Source: Owenia fusiformis (lineage: Eukaryota > Annelida > Polychaeta > Sabellida > Oweniidae). Taken from it: a stretch of 64,000 nt of DNA. The first letter of the stretch is position 1. Each line of letters starts with the position of its first letter. The stretch lies in assembly GCA_903813345.2 (NCBI GenBank), contig CAIIXF020000001.1, positions 46,641,885 to 46,705,884 of the forward strand. Reading direction: 5' to 3'. Position numbers and translations under genes: made by a program. Below, in pieces: positions 50,801-59,800 of this stretch. The notes under the pieces were generated by a model. It worked only from the letters and a program-made list of their open reading frames with translations, was not told where the DNA came from and searched no databases.

Positions 50801-53800
50801 GAATCATTTGCGTATCAACTCATTTGAAATCCCATGGACAGAATGCGATGACATGTGGATTATCCTGGTAGCCCTAGTTTTTGCGATTTGTTTGATTCTT
50901 GGGATTTTACTGATATATTTTCGTTGGGATATCAAATACTGGTGGAGTCTACGTAGATCAAGACGACGTCGCAATGGATACACAGAGCTAAATGAGACCA
51001 TTGGGGGAAGATACCAGTTTGACGGATTTGTGTCCTATAACAGTGAAAGTCAGAAATGGGTCATTGACTTCATGTTACCAAATATGGAACAATCCCAAGA
51101 TGACATGAATTTCAAAATCTGTTTTGATGGACGTGACTTCATTCCTGGAAAGTATATTGCTGACAATATCATTGATTCAATACAACAAAGCCGCAAACTG
51201 ATTTTTGTCATAACGGAAAAATTCATCAAGAGCCAGTGGTGTGGTTTTGAACTAGAAATGGCCAATTTGAGACAATTTGACGAAAAAAGGAACCTCGTTG
51301 TGCTAATTTTCCTAGAGTCAATTCCGAAGAAGAAACTACCACGAAAAATCAGACTTCTTATGAAACACATGACATATATTGTATGGGACAAAGAGAATGC
51401 ACGGGCCCAGAGTCTTTTCTGGAAGAAGTTAAAGCTGTGTATGATGGATGAACCAAATGACCTTATGTTTGGACAAAATCCTTGAATTTGATCCCAAAAA
51501 ACAATAGGGAAATAAACATGCTTCCATATACTAGTTATTGATGCTTATGGGTAGACGATATACATAATGTTAAGCCCAATTTTATCCCAGTGCTCTACTT
51601 GGTTTTGTATATATCGTATGTATGTATATATGTAAATGATGGTTAAAGACATTCTGTATGTTAATGAAATAATTTGCATGCTGTGTATATCTGGCATACT
51701 TTTGTACAATTAAGGTGGATCTGTTCCAGAGTTCAAAATCAAAATATTTGGATTAAATGTCTAAAAGAAACTTCCTTATATTTATGTAGCTTGTAAAGAT
51801 ATATGAGACCTAAATACAGGTGTATATTTTTTTTTTACATTTATGAGTAAAAATGTGAATATTATTCAAATACTTTACTTATCAATTTATCATGCTTTGA
51901 GAGACATCATAGCTTTGTTTGTTTCAATTACTTTGTATATAAGTTCACGAGGTTGGTAAGGATCATAAATGTCTGTAAAGATTTAATAGAGTTTTATAGC
52001 TTAAACGAATCTGCAACCACATCTCGTTTAACTGTTACACATAAATCTGGTGAATGCATTACAGATTTTAGATTAGTGAGCTAAAAATGATGTGCGGAAA
52101 GCTCTCTATTGACTGATTGTCAGACTTATTTATCAAAACACTTAAAACATGAATAGTTTGAGTTTTGACACATAAGGCCTTATCTTATCTCAATCACGTT
52201 ATTTTGGAAAATAAACATTTATGTAATACTTCATCTGCTTTTATCTCCATTTATTTGAATTCATAACTTCACATCGTACACTTGAAAGTGATCAACTTAA
52301 GTGATATCCCTGATAAAGGAAGCTGCCAAAATATCAAAAACATTACTGCATGTACAGTAAAACCTGTCTAGTGGAACACATTTGGTACCTCTAAAACATG
52401 TTCCACTTACATCGGGTGTTCCACTTACATTGGTTGTTCCACTTAAAGAGGTGTTCCACTTACAGAGGTGTTCCACTTACAGAGGTTAGTTGGTCTTTGG
52501 ACTGTTCTACTTACAGAGGTGTTCCACTCCTAGGTGTTCTATTTTACAGGTTTCACCGTAATTTATTTTTATGCCTCTGACTTACCCATCCCAATTTTAA
52601 TAACAAAATATGGAAATGTATTTATATATACACTGTATAACTCCTATTGTTGCTCCAAATAATTAGTGATATTATAAGTAATTGTAACCAATGAGAGCCA
52701 GGGTCACTGGGAACCTGGTTGCAGTTTGCACACTTATCATATTTTTATATAAATTATCATATAAAAGTGCCTAATGTTTAAGTGCTATGCAACATTATAA
52801 AAACCTTTCAGATAAATTGAAATGATAAATTGTATGTATATATGTATGTGAAGAAAGGTTAGGCTATTCAAATAAATAGTACGCCTTTTCTCATAAACGT
52901 TGCTGAAAACATTCAAATTCACTGATATTTTTTTGAAATTTTGAAGTTAAATAATAAGCAGAAAAAAAGTGATAAAATACTTAATATAACCATAAATTCC
53001 AAATGTATTTTTGAAAACATGACAACTTCCTTATATTAAGGTGATATTTCAACCTTAGATTTGCCATATCTTTAATTTTTGTAAAAATAATTTACCATAC
53101 AAGGCCATCCCCTTTCAAGAAAAGGGTATGCAATTTCTCATTATTCATAAATGAGCATTGCCTTGGCATTTCAAAAATGCTTCCTGTACACATTCCAAGA
53201 AAAAATCATTTTGCATGTATAATTTAAAGGAATGACTCAAAAATAAAACATGATTTATGCATGATGCATGTTGATTATATGATACAAAATGGATTTCATC
53301 ATAATTTTTTTGGAAGTAATGAAAGTTTGAGTTCTCTCAAAAATTATATTTTTATTGGACTTTGTTCCTGAATAATTACCCACAATCCAACACTTGAGGA
53401 GAATATTTTGAGACCTCTTTTCCGTATTGGTCATTCTTGTTTACTTTTAAATGAGATGAGATAAAACATATTTTATATTCAAATCATATTTACATTATTT
53501 CAAGATAATACCAAGACATATAAATGTATTTATCTAGTTCTCTTTGAAAATATGATAGAAAAAAGAAGCATACCAAAGCTAGATTTGAAGTTCTCATTTA
53601 TTACACAGAGTAGCATACCCTTCTCTTTAAAGCCGATGATAAGTGTGACATGTCTACATACCCTAGACATTATCTGTTTATTTGAGCCTGAAGTTTTGGG
53701 TGCTTGTTGAGATTCACTATTTTTTCCGACTGACATCCGAGCAGTTTTTGAACTTTTGCCTCCTTTGCCTCCTTTGCCTTTTGAACTTTTGCCCTTTCCC

Positions 53801-56800
53801 TTTCCTTTACCGGTGTAGGAAGTTCCAGTTGTTCCACGCTGCTTTCCAAAGGTTTGTGGTTTCTGGGACAACACACAGTCCTAAAATTGCAATTATTTAG
53901 TATGTCAATTTTATCCACCAGTTGTGTTTCCATATTATAATAAAACATTATGATATTAGTGAAAAGGGAATTGAACGAAAAAACATGTAATGATACAGGG
54001 CGATTGGTATGAAAAGGAAATTGAACGAAAAAACATGTAATGATACAGGGCGATTACAAGGCTGTTACTGACGCCAAACACCAACCACCAAACACCATCC
54101 ATAAAAAAAGTTAGACTATAACAATATGTCACCTCTTCTGGAGGTGACAAAAAAAACAGAAGATATAATTGCTAGTATTTGAGGTAAAGTCTCGAATCTG
54201 AGATATATGCCCAAGGTTAGCAAGCTAAAGATTATTTTAGTATCAGGCTGTCAGGTGTATAAGTACTTTGATGAAATAAAATAGTTCTGCTATAAACCTC
54301 ATATCCATCCGATATATAGGGGTTATGCACTGGGAGGTTTTGGATACAGGGAATATCCCGAGGGATATACAATATATCTTCCCGAGGGACCGAAGGGATC
54401 GAGGGAAGATGTATTGTATATCCCAAGGGATATTCCATGTATCCAAACCGACCATGCATAACTGGTGTATCTCATACTTGAGTGGGTTTAGGGTAGATAT
54501 AACCTTTTCCACCTTTTTCAAATGACAAGATATTTATATTTAACATTTTCGTTATATTCTTTTTGTTCAATACAATGAAATTGTAACATTTAAACTTAAA
54601 GAAATTAAATTTTAAAATTAAAAAATTAAAACTTTTGATATTTAAACTTTTTTAAACTTTTGAAAAATTCCCGGGAGCAGGATGGATATATTATATCTGC
54701 CCGCATTTGGCCTGGAGCGGGACATATACAATATATCCTGCCCGCTCCTCAGATACGATATATATTCCCGGGTGATATCTACCCCAAACCCACTCAAATA
54801 TGAGATACACTCATATATATTTTTCCATTTATAACATGTTAAACATAAATAATGTATAATACATGTATACTTTTTTAAGTATTTTGAATACAACTTCTTT
54901 ATTTTTTAACTGAGAGCAATTCAATGAGTGTACAAATTAATGTACAATGTACTTATACAATAGACTCACATCTTCCGCCATTTTCAATAGCTTAACAAGG
55001 GCCCTTGTGGCCATTCTACATACTGGGGAGTACACTTCGCCCGGGCAAACCTCTAGTATTGTCTCCATACGGGCAATCATCAACATTACATTCTCATCAT
55101 AATCACTGAAATAAACAAATACATACTTTAAAACCTCAAACTATGATCAGATATTATATTAGATGTTTAGATTAGATGTTTTAGGGTGAAACTATATAAT
55201 TGTGACATCACTCCAAATACATTTGATCCCCATTACCATAACAACCAAAACTTAATTTCAATAATAGCCAAGACATCGATCAAAGATAAGGTATTCAATT
55301 TCCTAAGAGATTATGTCTCCAAAATGTTATTAACATCAATATTCTATACAAAAATGAAGCCATCAATACGAGCTTACGAGATACCCCCATCATAGATCTG
55401 GTTCATATTTTTCACTGCAGTCAAATTGTAAGCAGCTTACCTGTCAGTGAGCTTGAGGGAGGGGTCCAGTATTGCCCTTCCATCCATGGGCCAGGGATCT
55501 GCCTCCGCCGCACATAAGGGGGTGTAGAAGATCCCCTGGGGGTGCCCATGACGCACCTTACTCCCATAAAGCAGACGTAGAGATGGAATTTCAGCCCAAA
55601 TACTGTCCTCAACCTTGTAGATTCCTAGCTTCTTCCCACGTCTAGAAAAATATATTTTAATAAAACTATAGTCATGAAAGATTGAAAAAGCATTTTTTGC
55701 TTCTGACATTTCACAATCTGGTCAGTGAAATCAAGTGGTTACAAAAGTGTACCAATTTATTAGGGATACTTAATCCCAGTCATTAAAATTGGTGACTATT
55801 ACAATATATTGTACAAATAGTGACTGCCATTGAGGGAAATAGTGCAAAATATTTTCCTCAAGGGAATATCCTGTCCACTGACATGTTCCCGAGGCTGCAG
55901 GCCGAGGGAACAAGTCAGTGGACAGGATATTCCCGAGAGGAAATTTTTTACACTATTTCCCGAAAATGTGGCAGTCACTATTTGTTTTATTATATACCTG
56001 ATAAGTACTCTGTAAACAAAAACAAAATGAGAAGTCTTTTCATTTCAATATCAAATGTTCACAATTAGTTCATCTATTCCATGTCATGTGACCATGAATA
56101 AGCCAATGAGCATCTAGAATACATTTGAGGTATATCAATTCAATTCAATTTTCAATTTATTCATACATTTAATCATTATGTGTACATATATTATTAATAA
56201 CAGGTGGCACCACAGGTGATGCTTATACCCGTAGTAGTTAAATCATATAGCATATCATTATGTTGTCAAGGAATCAAACCAGAATGTAATCACAAAAGTT
56301 AGGTAAATAAAAAAAGGTTGTGGGGGGATCCATGATGCTAATTTCTTTTGAAGCCAAGAAGGTGCCATATGCCATGGGAAAAAATTATGAATGTGTAGCT
56401 TCATTAATTATTATTTAAAGACGCCAGGCTACCGCGTTGACGCCAATAATTTTCTAAAAGTGTGATTCTTATAAAATATTAGTTATTATTGTACCTTCCC
56501 CAAGGTTGGTACGATCAGAATCATTGTGTTAAATCATCAGTAGTTCGGGGCAGCCCCCAGGTCGGCCCATGTACCTCCCTTGAGAGCCTACCCTAACTTC
56601 TTACCAAAGAAACAAGAAGTGACACAGTCAAGTCAACCAATGATTAATAAGCTGAGAGAATATGTTTCTTCAGTTTTGATTTAAGAAAAGAACTTGAATT
56701 TGACTTTTTTATTTCTTCTGGGAGACTGTTCCATATGGATGAACCACTAAAGGCTATTGTTTTTTTACCATAGTTTTCAGTTTTTGCTTTAGGAAGGGTA

Positions 56801-59800
56801 AAGTTTGATTTGCCTCTAGTGTTATATCTATGAAAATCTCCATGGGTTTTGAAATAATCTGGAAAAATAGTTTTATAATTGTTTATATCATTTTTCCATA
56901 TAATACTGTTTATTGGTTGTAAAAAACAAAGAAGGGATTAACATACAAAACACCTGCAATTTGTTACAGACAACCACCGAACACTGTTACATACACTGAA
57001 CGTCAAACACCATCCACAAAAAACTTGGAGACTATAACATTACTTCATCACTTATGGAGGTGATATAAAACTGAAATGTGAAATATGATTGTTAATGGTA
57101 TACCTGTTAAAGTCCACTACAGCTTCCAGCAGCATGTCTCTTGCCCTATTGGTGGGGTGTAGCATGAAGGAACAAAAGACTCTCTCCAGGTCATGTGAAT
57201 ACCTTGCCAAAGCCATACACTTCCAGTGAGCACTGCCCTCCATGGCTGAAAATAAACATGTTTTTTTTCAATTCCAAATTTAATGTTTTGAATGTTTTAT
57301 TAAATCATTTATTTTACTATATATCATAATAATCATTGGCGTTGGAAGGGGGAGGGGGTGTTTGTTGGGGGTGACCGCCCCCCCCCCCCTTTTCCCAGAT
57401 TTTTTTAGATTTGAAACCGAGCCTAGAATTGAAATCTCTAGAGCTAATTAAAGTGAAAGTGTAACAATGACAAAAATGATACTATGTCAGTAGGCCTATC
57501 TAGTCTACATCAAGCATAGAAGATCTCATTTCTCATATTATATTTAATTCTATACAATGTATAGTTTCTCAGGAACCCATACAGTATGTAAATACTTTGA
57601 AGAATATTTGCAAAATGTATATTTTAGTCAAAGTTAAAGAATGCAACAGAGAGGGTCGAAATTTGAAAATTTTCTGGGGGCATGCCTAGATTTCCCCCTA
57701 GATTGCGCTTCACACACGACCCATCAATGACCAAAAATCACCCCCTTCCCATGGCGAATCCTTCTTATGCCCCTGATAATACATAAGATATCCATAAAAT
57801 ATATAGGTTAAACATAAAATAAAAATATATAGGACAGTTTAGATGAGTTTATATTCATTGACTTTGCAGTTTTCTCTGATTGGTTCAAATCCAACCTGAA
57901 AAATGATCGCTCCTAATCAGACGGGTAGTGTAATAGATGGTGTAGCCCAGGGTAGAATGTAATATTCTTTACCTGAAAACACTCTATCTGTGATTTTGAT
58001 GAGAACCTGAGCAGCAGATATGACCTCATCCTTCTGTGCTAGGTCCAAGGCCTTCTGTATATAACCAAACAGTCTGGAGTCTGACTTGTCACCAAGGTCA
58101 AAGCTGTTGTGGTACAGAACCCTGAAAGTATACCCAAAACATGCAAGTTTCAAGACAAATATGAAATTGTTGTTCAAGTAAAGATTTAGTGATTTTAGAT
58201 TGGCTGTCCATAACGATTTCCATAACACTTTGTGCCTGAATAATCAATCAAATGAATGTAAGTTATACCATCTACTATTTTACACCTTATTGTAATATAA
58301 ATTCCGAGTAATCTCAAAGGTAAGTTACAGGACAATTCCATACTGTAGTCCTGTATAATACATTTCTATACACGCCTTTGTATCTCCTAATGTCCAATGG
58401 AAATGAGGTGTGAGGGGCACAAGGACTTAAAGCAAGACATATGCCACGCCATTTGTATAGGTGTCGACTTTTGGCTTGCAACCGAAGATACCCCAAGAAA
58501 AGCCGGAGATTGCCGAAGATTTTCTTTGTTAACAAAGTTGGCTGAGGGTACCACGAATGTGAAGAGGATGTCTCTAATTGGTCAAAAAGAGAGGCTCGGC
58601 ATTCTCCGTCAGATTGAATCAGCAAAATTCGGTTGTATGGCTTATCTTCAGTTGTATGGCCCAACCTCGATTGAATGGAAAAGATGCTGTCCCAATTTGT
58701 AATTAGTAAAAGTAATGTGCAGTATTTGAAGAAAAATTTCTATGAACCAATTGATCATCAATTATTAATACATACGTGTTAGAGAAAGGGTCATGTAGAT
58801 ACTGCTTCACTAGGTCATCTAAATCAGAGTCCAGATTTTTCTCAAGTTTCTCAAGGGACAACTGCCATTGGGACTTTGTATCCTGGGCAGCCCCAAATGT
58901 TGGGTCAGGGGCACCCTGCATCTTATTCATGTGGGACGAGATGTCTCTGATCTCATCTTAATTGAAAAACAAGAATTATTAATGTACAGTTTTCCTCCTT
59001 TCTGATTAATCCAGGCATTCTTGGATATGTATTTTGGAAGCAATGCTATCTGAATATTTAATGACATCACAAGATGAACAAAAAATAATAAGTTTCTTAG
59101 CTCAGGAAAAGTGGGGCAGAATTTACTAGAAAGATATAGTGTAAAAACATGCAAAGATTACTATTCATGAACAAGTTCATTATTCTTCATGTGTAAGTTT
59201 TAATCATAAAAAATGAAACAATTACATTATGAACAAATTGAAGAGAAAAATTAAAATTTTAAGAAATATTGAATTTAACTGAAAAAACAACAATTACCTA
59301 AATGTTTGAATACTTTGCTGAGTACACCTGCAGGGTCTTCCTGTACAGCATACTGTACTAGCTTCTGTAGTTGCTCCCTACTCAGTACAGATAGGCTCTC
59401 TGTCATTGGGGCATGTACAGGAACCTAGATGTATCAAATATATCAAATGAAATCAACACTTCTAATAACAAATAGATGGTTATGACTAATCTAAAAACAA
59501 GTGGGTGATTGCAATATGATTACAACAACAGGCCCGTAGCCAGGATTTGCCAAGGGGGGTTCACTTTTTGAAAAATTCCAGGGGGGTTCACTTGTGACAA
59601 TTTCGGTCTAAAACTGGCCAAAATCACTTGTGCTTAGAATGGTGAAGAACTGCATGATTTTAAAAGATTTTTTGGCAGTTAGCTCGAACCCCCCCTGGCT
59701 ACGGGCCTGAACAGTGAACAACCATGTGAGCTAATGAATACGAAATCCAATCCATATTATTTATATGCACAATCCAACTCATATTTTAATGCATACCACT

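Noticed and set aside
58314-58702. Overlapping 116- and 101-codon ORFs on opposite strands
   Set aside because: They lie in the intron between exons C and D of the ZSWIM-family gene. Neither has a domain or splice context; the area may be an old element, but I could not define it.
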